DNA of 64,000 bases, from contig NZ_JAMGSL010000004.1 of assembly GCF_025195125.1 (NCBI RefSeq), positions 62,001 to 126,000 of the forward strand. Reading direction: 5' to 3'. The translations under genes and the position numbers were made by a program. Position 1 is the stretch's first letter. Each line of letters opens with the position of its first letter. This stretch comes from Streptomyces sp. Je 1-79. GTDB taxonomy: Bacteria > Actinomycetota > Actinomycetes > Streptomycetales > Streptomycetaceae. Below, one piece after another: positions 51,550 through 60,462 of this stretch. A model generated the notes under the pieces. That model worked only from the letters and a program-made list of their open reading frames with translations, did not search any database and was not told the DNA's origin.

Positions 51550-53037
51550 ATGAGCACGGCCATGTCCGACCGTTCCGCGGTCGACACCTCCGACCCTTCC
51601 GCCCCTTCCGGCACTGCCGGCCCTTCCGAGCCCTCCGGTCTTTCTGATCCCTGCGGCCCCTCCGGCCCCTCCCCGGAACAGAACAAGCACGCCCGGCGGT
51701 TCGGACTGCCCATCGCCACCGCCCTGGTCATGGGCAACATCATCGGCGGCGGAATCTTCCTGCTGCCCGCCTCCGTCGCCCCGTACGGCACGATCAGCCT
51801 GGTCGCGTTCGGCGTCCTCACCCTCGGCGCGATCGCCCTCGCGCTCGTCTTCGGCCGCCTCGCCCACCGCCACCCGCAGACCGGCGGCCCCTACGTCTAC
51901 GCCCGCGCGGCCTTCGGTGACTTCGCCGGATTCCTCGCCGCATGGTCGTACTGGATCACCGCCTGGGTCTCCAACGCCGCGCTCGCCGTGGCCGCCGTCG
52001 GCTACCTCGACGTGCTGATCCCCGTCCACGAGTCGAAGGCCGCCACCATCGCCGCCGCGCTCACGCTCCAGTGGCTGCCGGCGCTCGCCAACCTGGCCGG
52101 CACCCGCTACGTCGGCGCCGTCCAGCTGATCGCGACCGTCCTCAAGTTCGTCCCGCTCCTGCTGGTCGCCGTCGGCGGGCTGTTCTTCTTCGACAGCGCC
52201 AACCTCGGGCCCTTCCAGCCGGGCGACGGCGGTGCGCTCGGCGCGGTCTCCGCCTCGGCGGCGATCCTGCTCTTCAGCTACCTCGGCGTCGAGTCGGCGG
52301 CCGTCAGCGCCGGCGAGGTCCGCGACCCGCGGCGCAACGTCGGCCGCGCCACCGTCCTCGGCACACTGGGCGCCGTCGCGATCTACCTCCTCGGCACGAT
52401 CGCCGTCTTCGGCACCGTCGCCCACGACCGGCTCGTCGGCTCCTCCGCGCCCTTCTCGGACGCCGTGAACGCCATGGTCGGCGGCTCGTGGGGCGGCACC
52501 GCCATCGCCTGCATGGCCGTCGTCTCCATGCTCGGCGCGCTCAACGGCTGGACGCTGCTCAGCGCCCAGACCCCCTACGCGGCCGCGCGCGACGGGCTCT
52601 TCCCGGAGGTCTTCGCCCGGAAGCGGCGGGGCGTCCCCACGGTCGGTGTGCTCGTGACCGTCATCCTCGCCTCGCTGCTGACGGTCTACAACTACACGGT
52701 CGGCACCGAGAGCGTCTTCGAGATCCTGGTCCTCGTCACCACCTTCACCGCCACCGTCCCGTACCTCCTCTCCACCGCCGCCCAGATCTACTTCCTGCTC
52801 TCCGGCCGCTCCGAGCGCGTCGACCGCGCGCGTCTGATCCGCGACGGAGTCCTCGCGGCGGTCGCCTTCGCCTTCTCCATGTGGCTCGTGGCGGGCTCCG
52901 GATACGCGGCGGTCTACCAGGGCGTGCTGTTCCTCTTCGCCGGCGTGCTCGTGTACGCGGGGATGTCGGCCCGCAAGGCGCGGCGGGAGACGCCCGACGG
53001 CGCGGCCGAGCGCGTGAATTCGGGTCTCTCCGCGTAG
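51550..53037 (+). CDS. APC-family amino acid permease
   Basis: This 495-residue transporter has about 12 membrane segments. TM1 carries the unwound substrate motif (TALVMGNIIGGGIFLLPAS), and FGRLAHRHPQTGGPYVYARAAFG and ESAAVSAGEVRDPRRNVGRAT are typical of the AdiC/arginine-ornithine antiporter branch. A Ser/Pro/Asp-rich N-terminal tail (residues 1-48) precedes TM1. The substrate is unknown. Two short palindromes (51487-51502 and 51508-51517) lie between the previous stop and this start and could be a terminator or operators. Confidence 0.88.
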   Translation: MSTAMSDRSAVDTSDPSAPSGTAGPSEPSGLSDPCGPSGPSPEQNKHARRFGLPIATALVMGNIIGGGIFLLPASVAPYGTISLVAFGVLTLGAIALALVFGRLAHRHPQTGGPYVYARAAFGDFAGFLAAWSYWITAWVSNAALAVAAVGYLDVLIPVHESKAATIAAALTLQWLPALANLAGTRYVGAVQLIATVLKFVPLLLVAVGGLFFFDSANLGPFQPGDGGALGAVSASAAILLFSYLGVESAAVSAGEVRDPRRNVGRATVLGTLGAVAIYLLGTIAVFGTVAHDRLVGSSAPFSDAVNAMVGGSWGGTAIACMAVVSMLGALNGWTLLSAQTPYAAARDGLFPEVFARKRRGVPTVGVLVTVILASLLTVYNYTVGTESVFEILVLVTTFTATVPYLLSTAAQIYFLLSGRSERVDRARLIRDGVLAAVAFAFSMWLVAGSGYAAVYQGVLFLFAGVLVYAGMSARKARRETPDGAAERVNSGLSA

Positions 53038-53097
53038 GCCGCCCGGGCGGATCCGCCGCCCGCACCGGCACGTCGGCCCCGCCCCGGGGCAGGACGC

Positions 53098-53460
53098 ATG
53101 TTCATGGACAGCGCCCCCGTGCCCCGCGCCGAACCCGCCGCCCCGGCGGGTCGGGCGCGGCGTGCCGTGGTCGTCCTGACGCTGGTGCTCGCCGCCCTGT
53201 TCGGCGTGGGCGCCGGCGCCTTCTGCCCGGCCGGCATGGAGGCCAGACCGCCGTCCGCGAGCCAGACACCGGACTCCGGCGCCGAGACGCAGGAGGTCGC
53301 CGAGACCGAGGCCACCGCCCCGGGAAGGCTCCGCTCGCGGTACCGCTACGTCCGTGCCCGCGGCGCGCGTCCGGCTCCCGCGGGGGGCCGGACCGTCACC
53401 CCCGTCCCCGTGACCCGGCCGCGCGGCGGCGTCCGGCGGTGCGTGGTGATGCGCTGCTGA
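53098..53460 (+). CDS. Small membrane-anchored or secreted protein
   Basis: This 120-residue protein has one hydrophobic segment (RRAVVVLTLVLAALFGVGAGAFC, residues 20-43) and a basic/Pro-rich C-terminus ending CVVMRC. I do not recognise a family. The CTGC-terminal pair of Cys and a Cys just after the hydrophobic segment could allow disulfides or lipidation, but no clean lipobox is present. It precedes the 50-residue ORF at 53512 with a 51-base gap. Confidence 0.55.
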   Translation: MFMDSAPVPRAEPAAPAGRARRAVVVLTLVLAALFGVGAGAFCPAGMEARPPSASQTPDSGAETQEVAETEATAPGRLRSRYRYVRARGARPAPAGGRTVTPVPVTRPRGGVRRCVVMRC

Positions 53461-53511
53461 GAGGCCCGTACCTCTCACAGCCACTCACCCCCCACCGCAA
53501 GGAGCTTCACC

Positions 53512-53664
53512 ATGCCCGTCGACCCCTTCGCCGTGCTGCGCGCCCTGCTGCGCGCCGAGGCCGCCCGCAACGAACGCGTCGCGTCCCGTGAGCCGGAACG
53601 CGCGCCGGTCCGGGAGTCCGAACCGGCGCCCGCCCCGCTCGGGAAGGAACACCGCACCCGCTAG
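53512..53664 (+). CDS. Small protein, 50 residues (MPVDPFAVLRALLRAEAARN type)
   Basis: This short ORF has a strong ribosome site AAGGAG (53499-53504) at 7-base spacing. The protein is charged, with an amphipathic N-terminal helix (VDPFAVLRALLRAEAARNERV) and a Pro/Glu-rich tail ending GKEHRTR. Similar small actinobacterial proteins starting M-x-VDP exist in my memory, but the function is unknown. Confidence 0.6.
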   Translation: MPVDPFAVLRALLRAEAARNERVASREPERAPVRESEPAPAPLGKEHRTR

Positions 53665-53719
53665 GCCCTGTCGGCGGACCGAGTTGCGCGACGGTGCACC
53701 CGTGGTCGAGGCTGATCCG

Positions 53720-55525
53720 ATGACCTCGACCGACCGGTACACCACACCCGATCGGTCCGCCGGCCCCGCCGGCCCTGGCGGCCCCGCCGAGCGTCCGACG
53801 GCGCCCGGCGCGCGGCTTCTCTCCGTCGCCCGGCACCCCTACTGGGACCGCCCCGATCCCGCGTACCTGATCCGGCGCTGGCCCGACCTCACCGCGCTCG
53901 CCGTCGCCACGCTCTTCTTCTGGGCCTCCCTCACCCCCTCCCTCGTCCCGCGCCCCTGGTACCTCCAGGGCGTCGTCGGCGGCATCACCGCCGCCATCGG
54001 CTACGCGATCGGGTCCTGCGCCGCCTGGCTGTTCCGTGCCCTCGTGCGCCGCCTGCCCGGCGAGCGGGTCCGGGCCCGGTGCTGGCAGGCGTACTGGGCG
54101 ATCGCCCCGCTCCTCTCGGTCTGGCTGATCTCCGAGAGCGCCCGGATGCAGCGTCAGCTCCGGGTCCTGCAAGGGCTGCCGCCCGGCCTCACCTGGCACG
54201 CGCCGATGATCGCGCTCATGGCGATCGCGCTCCTGCTCGCGCTGCTCCTCCTGGCCCGCGCCGTCCGGCTCGGTTCCGCCAAGCTGATCCGCCTGCTCGG
54301 CCGGCTCCTGCCCAAGCCCCTCGCCTTCGCCGTCGGCGCCCTGATCTCCACCCTCGCCGTCCTCGTCGGCGTCCGGGACGTGGTGTTCGACCGGGGGGTC
54401 GTCGACATCGCCGACCGGATCGCCGAGGCGACCAACGACGGTACGAAGGAAGGAATCCACCGGCCCGTCTCGCGGTACGTCTCCGGCGGACCGGGCTCCC
54501 TCATCCCCTGGCAGGACCTCGGCTACCAGGGCCGCAACTTCACCGGCTCCGTCCCCACTCGCGACCGGATCACCGCCGTGAGCGGAGACCCCGCGATCGA
54601 CCCGGTCCGCGTCTACATACCCTCCGCGCTGCCCGCCGCGTTCGAGGAGGAACGACCCTTCGACGCCCAGGCCGGGCTCGCCGTCCGCGAGCTGGAACGC
54701 ACCGGCGCCTTCGACCGCCGGGTCCTCGTCGTCGCCGGCACCACCGGCACCGGCTGGGTCAACCCGAACGTGGCCGAGCCGCTGGAGTTCATGTACGGCG
54801 GCGACACCGCGATCGTCGCCGTCCAGTACTCGTACCTGCCCAGCTGGGTCTCCTTCCTCGTCGACAAGGAGAAGGCCGGCCAGGCCACCCGGGCCCTCGT
54901 CCGGGCCGTCCGCGCCCGCATCGACGCGCTCCCCGCCGGCCGGCGGCCCGCGTTCCTCGTCACCGGCGAGAGCCTCGGCGCGTACGCCGTCGAGGCGTCC
55001 TTCGACGGCCCCGACGACCTGCTCGCCCGTACCGACGGGGCCCTGCTCCTCGGTACCCCGAACTTCTCCCCGATCTCGAAGCAGATCCGCCGCGACCGCG
55101 ACCCCGGCAGCCCGGTGTGGCGCCCGCAGTACGAGGGCGGCGCGCGGGTGCGCTTCGCCCAGTTCCCGCGGCAGGACCTCGTCCGACCCCCGGCCGACTG
55201 GCGGCACCCGCGCGCGGTCTATCTGCAGAACGCCTCCGACCCGGTCGTCTGGTGGTCGCCGGACCTGCTGTTCGAGCGGCCCGAGTGGCTCGCGGACCCG
55301 CTCGGCCCGGACATCACCTCCGAGATCGACTGGTTCCCCTTCGTCGCCTTCTGGCAGACCTCGGTGGACATGGCCGTCTCGTACGGCGTGCAGGCGCCGC
55401 ACGGCCACCGCTACGGGGCCGGGGCCGTGGACGGCTGGGCGGCGGTGGCCCCGCCGGAGGGCTGGACGGCCGGCGACACGGACCGGCTGCGCGCCTACAT
55501 CCAGCACCGCCCCGCCGCGTACTGA
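53720..55525 (+). CDS. Membrane-anchored alpha/beta hydrolase (actinobacterial PF10081 type)
   Basis: This 601-residue protein has four or so N-terminal membrane segments (LTALAVATLFFWASLTPSLVPRPWYLQG, MIALMAIALLLALLLLARAV, FAVGALISTLAVLVGVRDVVF). The C-terminal alpha/beta-hydrolase has nucleophile GESLGAYAVE, RVLVVAGTTGTGWVNP and QNASDPVVWWSPDLLFERPEW. The family is widespread in actinobacteria, often next to cell-envelope genes, and is thought to act on lipids. ATG 53720 is supported weakly by a GAGG box. Confidence 0.87.
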   Translation: MTSTDRYTTPDRSAGPAGPGGPAERPTAPGARLLSVARHPYWDRPDPAYLIRRWPDLTALAVATLFFWASLTPSLVPRPWYLQGVVGGITAAIGYAIGSCAAWLFRALVRRLPGERVRARCWQAYWAIAPLLSVWLISESARMQRQLRVLQGLPPGLTWHAPMIALMAIALLLALLLLARAVRLGSAKLIRLLGRLLPKPLAFAVGALISTLAVLVGVRDVVFDRGVVDIADRIAEATNDGTKEGIHRPVSRYVSGGPGSLIPWQDLGYQGRNFTGSVPTRDRITAVSGDPAIDPVRVYIPSALPAAFEEERPFDAQAGLAVRELERTGAFDRRVLVVAGTTGTGWVNPNVAEPLEFMYGGDTAIVAVQYSYLPSWVSFLVDKEKAGQATRALVRAVRARIDALPAGRRPAFLVTGESLGAYAVEASFDGPDDLLARTDGALLLGTPNFSPISKQIRRDRDPGSPVWRPQYEGGARVRFAQFPRQDLVRPPADWRHPRAVYLQNASDPVVWWSPDLLFERPEWLADPLGPDITSEIDWFPFVAFWQTSVDMAVSYGVQAPHGHRYGAGAVDGWAAVAPPEGWTAGDTDRLRAYIQHRPAAY

Positions 55526-55641
55526 GCAGGGGGGACGGGCGGGACGGATGGACGGACGGACCGGACCCGCCGCTCCCCGTCAGCGCCTGCCGCCCGCCGC
55601 CCCCCGCCCCCCCATCAGCGCCCGCCACCCGCGGCCCGCCG

Positions 55642-56847
55642 TCAGCCGGCTCCGTGGGCGACCGGCGCGGCGGCGCCCCTGCCGTGCACGGCGACGAGCG
55701 CCGTCAGACCGGCGGCGAGAACCACCAGCGCCACCAGGGCGGGAACCAGACCGACGAGCCCGCCGGACGCCAGCGCGCACACCCCGCCCACGGCGAGGAC
55801 GGTGGGCCGACGGCCGGAGGTGCGCAGCACGATCGCGGCGCCGCCGAGCAGAAAGACACCGACCCCGCCGGTGAGCGACCAGGCCACGACGCCGTGCAGC
55901 GGCTCGGAGAGGCCGTAGTGGCCGGTGTCGGAGACCTGTTGCAGGACCTTCTTCATCCCGAGTGCGCAGAGCACCACGCCCGCGACCAGCGGAAGGTGCA
56001 GGAAGGTGTACACGTCCCGGGCGAAGCGGGTCCGCCCGTCGCCCTCCAGTGCGGCCAGCCGGTGTTCCGCACCCTCCGCGAGCCGCCGGAAGTACAGGGC
56101 CCAGAGCGCGGCCGAGAGCAGCAGCCCGGCGGCCGCCGCGCCGAGGACGGCGACCGTGATCGGGAAGCCGGAGACCCCCACGCCCATCGCCACGATCGAC
56201 TCGCCGAGCGCGATGATGACGATCAGCCCGTGCCGCTCGGAGAAGTGCCCGGGGGAGTTGACCCGCCAGCCGGAGGCTCCCGTGACGTAGATCCCGCCGT
56301 AGTCGATGACCACCGCGCCCAGCCACAGCAGGAGTTGGACCTTGCCGGTGTACGCGGAGCCGATCAGCAGCAGCACCAGCGGCGGCGCCACGGACAGCAG
56401 CGCGGTGCGGCGCAGGGTGGCCCGCAGGGCGGCGTCGCCGGGGCCGGAGAGCCAGTACGAGACCAGGTGGAGCGTGCGCACGGCGCCGTAGCAGAGCACG
56501 AAGAGAAGGGGCGCCGACAGCCCGCCGGGGTCGTCCGCGAACACCTCGGGAACCACCAGCGAGACGATGAAGACGACCGCCATGACGATGACGAGCACCG
56601 CGAACAGCGCCCCGGAGTCCGCCCGGACGACATTGCCCAGCCACGCGAAGCAGCACCAGCACCACCACAGCAGCGCGAGCACGACCATGGCGCCGACCAC
56701 GCGCATCGGCGACGGGGCGGCCGCCATCAGGGCGGTCACCTGAGTGATGGCGTACACGAACACCAGGTCGAAGAAGAGCTCCGCCGGTGTGACCCGGTGT
56801 TCGTCCCCGGCCGCCACCATCCGTGCCCGGTCCCTGTGCCACGCCAT
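55642..56847 (-). CDS. Low temperature requirement protein A (LtrA) family
   Basis: This 401-residue integral membrane protein has about 12 hydrophobic segments and the family signatures TPAELFFDLVFVYAITQVT, HFSERHGLIVIIALGESIVAMGVG and FARDVYTFLHLPLVAGVVLCALGMKK. LtrA was named from a cold-sensitive Listeria mutant; the biochemical role remains unclear. ATG 56847 follows a GGGGGGAG box. Confidence 0.92.
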   Translation of the reverse strand: MAWHRDRARMVAAGDEHRVTPAELFFDLVFVYAITQVTALMAAAPSPMRVVGAMVVLALLWWCWCCFAWLGNVVRADSGALFAVLVIVMAVVFIVSLVVPEVFADDPGGLSAPLLFVLCYGAVRTLHLVSYWLSGPGDAALRATLRRTALLSVAPPLVLLLIGSAYTGKVQLLLWLGAVVIDYGGIYVTGASGWRVNSPGHFSERHGLIVIIALGESIVAMGVGVSGFPITVAVLGAAAAGLLLSAALWALYFRRLAEGAEHRLAALEGDGRTRFARDVYTFLHLPLVAGVVLCALGMKKVLQQVSDTGHYGLSEPLHGVVAWSLTGGVGVFLLGGAAIVLRTSGRRPTVLAVGGVCALASGGLVGLVPALVALVVLAAGLTALVAVHGRGAAAPVAHGAG

Positions 56848-56958
56848 GGCGTCTCCCCCCGTCCCGGCGGCCCCCCGCCGCCCCGGCGCGAACAATACCC
56901 ATGCGGGGCAAGGGAGTTATGGCCGGTTCACAGGAGGCGCCTCGGCGGCCGTGCCCGC

Positions 56959-57633
56959 TCACCCGCCCGGCCGGAACACCCGCAGGTCGCGGACCTCGTA
57001 CGACATCTCACGGGCCTCCGCGTCCGGCGCCGGATGGTAACGGCCCGCGCAGACCGAGAGGTTGACGATCAGATAGGCGTGCCAGGAGTGGTCGACCCCG
57101 CGCCCGTCGGAGAAGACCTTCACGTCGTCGAGCCACCACACCACCGAGCGGGCTCCGAACTCGGTGCGCAGCCTGATCCAGCCGCCGGGGCGCACGGAGG
57201 GGGAGCGGTGGTAGCGGTGGGCGCCGCGCACGCGGTTCGACAGTTCGAGCAGGTCGGGGTTGTCGGGGTGGTACTCGAAGACGTCGATCTCCTGCCCTCC
57301 GTCGCGCCAGGTCCAGATCGCGGGCCAGGCCCCGGTCTCCTCGGGCAGCCGCACGCGCGCCTCCAGCACGTCCCCGGCCCGCACCTCGAACCCCTCCGGG
57401 CTGCCCTCGGTCGTCAGCAGACCGGCGTCCCACAGCCCGTCACGCCGGCGGGTGGCCCGGAAGACCCCGGAGCGGCTGTAGTCGGGGTCCTCCACCAGGT
57501 GGTCCAGTTTGTTGTCCCCCGGGTTGACCGGACCGCCGTCGGGATACGCCCACGAGCGCCCGGCGACCCACTGCTCCGCTGAGCTGAAGTCCGCGGTGAA
57601 GACCGGCTCGGAGGCCGGAGACGAAGCTTGCAT
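56959..57633 (-). CDS. Glycoside hydrolase family 16 protein
   Basis: This 224-residue protein has the GH16 active-site motif EIDVFE (nucleophile Glu115, Asp117, acid/base Glu120), flanked by GAWPAIWTWRDGGQ and RVRGAHRYHR. GH16 enzymes cut beta-1,3/1,4-glucans, agarose or galactans by a retaining mechanism. No signal peptide is visible (MQASSPASEPVFTADF), which is odd for a polysaccharidase; the real start or an export route may be missing. It is divergent from the 400-base gap at 57634. Confidence 0.88.
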   Translation of the reverse strand: MQASSPASEPVFTADFSSAEQWVAGRSWAYPDGGPVNPGDNKLDHLVEDPDYSRSGVFRATRRRDGLWDAGLLTTEGSPEGFEVRAGDVLEARVRLPEETGAWPAIWTWRDGGQEIDVFEYHPDNPDLLELSNRVRGAHRYHRSPSVRPGGWIRLRTEFGARSVVWWLDDVKVFSDGRGVDHSWHAYLIVNLSVCAGRYHPAPDAEAREMSYEVRDLRVFRPGG

Positions 57634-58033
57634 GGATGGCTCCCCGGTGAGGACGGTTTCGTGCCACCGACGTTCTGCCCGTGGGGGCCGCCGTCATGCG
57701 GAGTCCATCACTCCATGTCGACAACTCGTCACGATGTGTAGGAGGGGGTGTTCTGGGGGAGCGGTCGGCGAGGCCCTCACGCTGTTCCGCGCCGCGCCTG
57801 GACTTCGGAAGGCACCGCCCCGTAACCGTTGCCGGTCACGTCGTACAGCCAGAGCACGCCGGCCCTCCGCCCGGGCTCTCGGCCCAGTCCTCGACGGCCC
57901 CCATTACCTCGCGCGTAATCGACCCCCGTGGAGCCCGGCGGCATCGTGGTGTTCACCGGGACTCGGCCGGCGCACTCCGGCCGAGCTTCGGTGCCACCGC
58001 CGGTCCGAACGTCCCCCTGGAGGGTGATCCGTC
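57634..58033. other. Intergenic region between GH16 and a membrane protein gene
   Basis: I see no credible gene in this 400-base gap; short frames here have poor composition. An imperfect inverted repeat ATTAC/GTAAT lies at 57903-57919 around CTCGCGC and could be a promoter or operator. Confidence 0.5.
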
Positions 58034-58453
58034 ATGTCGCAGGCCCTGCTCGCCGGTCTTTCCCGCACCACACGGCCGCAGTCCATGCTGCGCCGCTTCC
58101 TCGCTCTCGACGCCGTCGTCACCGGGGCCAACGGGCTCGCCTACCTAGCCGCCTCCGGACCGCTCGGCGAACTGCTCGGTGTCGACCCCGGGCTCCTCGT
58201 CGAACTCGGCCTGCTCCTCACCCTGTACGCCGCCGCGGTCGCCTGGGTGGCGAGCCGCCCGGCGCCGCCCGTCCGCGGCGTCAAGGCCGTCGTCGACATC
58301 AACATCCTCTGGGCCGTGCTGAGCGTCCTCGCGCTCGTCGCCTGGCTGGAGCCCACCACTGCCGGGCTGGTGTGGATCCCCGCGCAGGCCGCCACCGTCG
58401 CCGGCTTCGCCGGCCTCCAGTGGTCCGCCCTGCGCGCCGCCGCTACCCCCTGA
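58034..58453 (+). CDS. Small four-helix membrane protein
   Basis: This 139-residue protein has about four hydrophobic helices (FLALDAVVTGANGLAYLAASG, LLVELGLLLTLYAAAVAWVASRP, AVVDINILWAVLSVLALVAWL, LVWIPAQAATVAGFAGLQWSAL). The function is unknown; it resembles small integral proteins found beside actinobacterial XRE regulators. ATG 58034 follows GGAGGG. The end overlaps the convergent MmyB-type regulator by 11 bases, so the two may be linked. Confidence 0.75.
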   Translation: MSQALLAGLSRTTRPQSMLRRFLALDAVVTGANGLAYLAASGPLGELLGVDPGLLVELGLLLTLYAAAVAWVASRPAPPVRGVKAVVDINILWAVLSVLALVAWLEPTTAGLVWIPAQAATVAGFAGLQWSALRAAATP

Positions 58454-59252
58454 GCGACCCCAGATACGCGACCGTCGCCGGGTCGGCCGGGAGCAGCGTC
58501 TCGATGGCCAGCTCGGCGACCGTCACATCCGTCGGGGTGTTGAACGTCGAGATCGAGGAGACGAACGACAGCACCCGCCCGTCGTGCTCGATCCGCAGGG
58601 GCAGCGCGAAATAGGGGTACGGTTCCGGGTCCTCCCGGTCGTCGGCGTCCGAGGCGCCCTCCGGCAGCGGGTACGCCGACACCTCCTCGTACAGCCTGCG
58701 CAGCGGGCCGGAGCGGGAGAGGGCGATCTGCCGCTCCATCTGGGCCAGCAGATGCCCCCGCCACTCCCGCAGGTTCCGGATCCGCGGCGCAAGGCCCTCC
58801 GGGTGGAGCGTGATCCGCATGGCGTTCAGCGGAGGCGTCAGCAGATGCTCGGCCACGCCGGAGAGCAGGACCCCGATGGCCTGGTTCGCCGCCACCACCG
58901 TGTACGAACCGTCGACCACGAGCGCCGGATACGGGTCGTACCCCCGCAGCAGCTGCTCGATGCCCTCCCGCAGCGTCTCCAGCCGCGGTTCGTCGAGGGC
59001 CGACTCCGTGTACCGGGGGGCGTACCCGGCCGCCAGCAGCAGGGCGTTCCGCTCCCGTACGGGCACGTCCAGGTGCTCGGCGAGGCGGAGGATCATTTCC
59101 TCGCTCGGCCGGGACCGGCCCGTCTCGATGAAGGAGATGTGCCGGGCGGAGGAATCGGCCCGCAGCGCAAGCGCCAACTGGCTCAGCCGCCGCTCCTCGC
59201 GCCAGCCGCGGAGCAGCGGGCCTACTCCCGTGTCGGTCGGGACTGTTGTCAT
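58443..59252 (-). CDS. XRE-family regulator with MmyB-like C-terminal domain
   Basis: This 269-residue regulator has an N-terminal XRE helix-turn-helix (LLRGWREERRLSQLALALRA, ARHISFIETGRSRPSEEMI). The C-terminal MmyB-like domain (EGIEQLLRGYDPYPALVVDGSYTVVAANQAIGVLL, YFALPLRIEHDGRVLSF) has a PAS-like fold that can bind a fatty acid or other small ligand. Such proteins usually regulate an adjacent oxidoreductase or membrane gene. ATG 59252 is 92 bases from the divergent pterin dehydratase start. Confidence 0.9.
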   Translation of the reverse strand: MTTVPTDTGVGPLLRGWREERRLSQLALALRADSSARHISFIETGRSRPSEEMILRLAEHLDVPVRERNALLLAAGYAPRYTESALDEPRLETLREGIEQLLRGYDPYPALVVDGSYTVVAANQAIGVLLSGVAEHLLTPPLNAMRITLHPEGLAPRIRNLREWRGHLLAQMERQIALSRSGPLRRLYEEVSAYPLPEGASDADDREDPEPYPYFALPLRIEHDGRVLSFVSSISTFNTPTDVTVAELAIETLLPADPATVAYLGSLRG

Positions 59253-59343
59253 GGCCCGACGCTATCCCAGGTGTCGGCCCGGGCATCGAGTCCCCGGGAC
59301 CGTATCGTCACCGTGAGCAACCCCGACCGGAGGGAGTACGGAC

Positions 59344-59649
59344 ATGCCCACAGAGCCGCTGTCGCAGAAGGAGATCGAGGACCGCCTGCGAGAGCTCCCC
59401 GGCTGGTCCCTGACGGACGACCGGATCACCCGCACGTACCGCCTCGGCGACCACTTCGCGGCCACCGCGATGGTCGTCCACGTGGCGCAGATCCAGCAGG
59501 AACTCGACCACCACTCCGACCTGACGCTCGGCTACAACACGGTCGCGGTGTCCGTGAACACCCACTCCGCGGGCCCCGCGGTCACGGACAAGGACTTCGA
59601 ACTGGCCACCCGCGTCGAGGACATCGCCTCCGGCCACGGCGCGAGCTGA
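59344..59649 (+). CDS. Pterin-4a-carbinolamine dehydratase
   Basis: This 101-residue PCD/DCoH-fold protein dehydrates 4a-hydroxytetrahydropterin, helping recycle tetrahydrobiopterin after aromatic hydroxylation. The motif region reads ELDHHSDLTLGYNTVAVSVNTH (His56, His57), where classical enzymes have [EQ]xxxHHP. DFELATRVEDIA closes the domain. ATG 59344 follows CGGAGGGAG. The partner hydroxylase is not in this window. Confidence 0.9.
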   Translation: MPTEPLSQKEIEDRLRELPGWSLTDDRITRTYRLGDHFAATAMVVHVAQIQQELDHHSDLTLGYNTVAVSVNTHSAGPAVTDKDFELATRVEDIASGHGAS

Positions 59650-59699
59650 CCCCCGTCCGACGCCGCTCCTGCCCCGATCCACCGGACACGACCTAGGCT

Positions 59700-59715
59700 C
59701 TCCCCCATGGGGGAG
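59700..59715. promoter_or_regulatory. Palindrome CTCCCCCATGGGGGAG over a start codon
   Basis: This 16-base perfect palindrome is centred on the ATG of the next gene. TAGGCT (59694-59699) is 7 bases before the ATG, so transcription probably starts inside it. Confidence 0.6.
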
Positions 59716-60462
59716 ACCTTGCTCGACTACGACGCCGAGGCGGACCGTTACGACGAGACGCGCGGCGGTGTTCCGCGCGCCGGGGCCGCGGCCGAGGCCG
59801 TGCTGCGTCTGGTGCCGCCCGGCGCCCGTACGCTGCTCGACCTCGCCTGCGGCACCGGGCTCGTCACCGAGCGGCTCACCCGCCCGGGCCTGCGCGTCTA
59901 CGGTGCCGACGCCGCGCCCGGCATGGCCCGCAAGGCCGTGCGGCGCGTCCCGGGCGGGATCGTCCTCGCCGACGCCCGGCGCCTGCCGCTCCCGGACGCC
60001 TCCGTCGACGCGGTCAGCGCCGTCTGGCTGCTGCACCTCGTTCCCTTCACGGAGGCCGTCGTCGCCGAGGCGGCGCGGGTGCTGCGCCCGGGCGGCGTCC
60101 TGATCGCGACCGTCGACAAGGACGCGGCCCACGACGTCGGCAGCGACATCGACGCCATCCTCGCCGGCCACCGCTCGTACCGGGCGAGCTCCGACCGCGC
60201 CGACCTGGTCGCGGCGCACGCGGCCGTCCACGGCCTGGAGGCGGCCGGCGTCACCCGCTTCACCGGCCACGGCCAGGGGAACACCCCGCGCGGCACCGCC
60301 GAGAAGCTCCGCCGCGGCTACTTCGCCTCGTGGTTCGACGGCTCACCCGCGACGACGGCCGCGCTCGTGGCCGCACTGGCCGCACTGCCGGACCAGGACC
60401 GCCCCCGTGACGACCCCGACTACCGGCTCGTGTCCTACCGGCGGCCCGTCAGACGCGGCTGA
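59707..60462 (+). CDS. Class I SAM-dependent methyltransferase
   Basis: This 251-residue methyltransferase has motif I LLDLACGTGLVTERLTR, VYGADAAPGMARKA, LADARRLPLPDASVDAVSAVWLLHLV and AARVLRPGGVLIATVDK. It is of the small-molecule or tRNA/lipid methyltransferase type; the substrate is unknown. The start fits a leaderless transcript (TAGGCT, 7 bases, ATG) within a 16-base palindrome. The end overlaps the convergent gene at 60449 by 14 bases. Confidence 0.88.
   Translation: MGETLLDYDAEADRYDETRGGVPRAGAAAEAVLRLVPPGARTLLDLACGTGLVTERLTRPGLRVYGADAAPGMARKAVRRVPGGIVLADARRLPLPDASVDAVSAVWLLHLVPFTEAVVAEAARVLRPGGVLIATVDKDAAHDVGSDIDAILAGHRSYRASSDRADLVAAHAAVHGLEAAGVTRFTGHGQGNTPRGTAEKLRRGYFASWFDGSPATTAALVAALAALPDQDRPRDDPDYRLVSYRRPVRRG

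Noticed and set aside
48904..53484. 1526-residue open frame on the minus strand
   Set aside because: It is antisense to the phosphatase-fold and permease genes, has low-complexity Gly/Asp/Glu/Arg composition and no domains; a GC-bias shadow.
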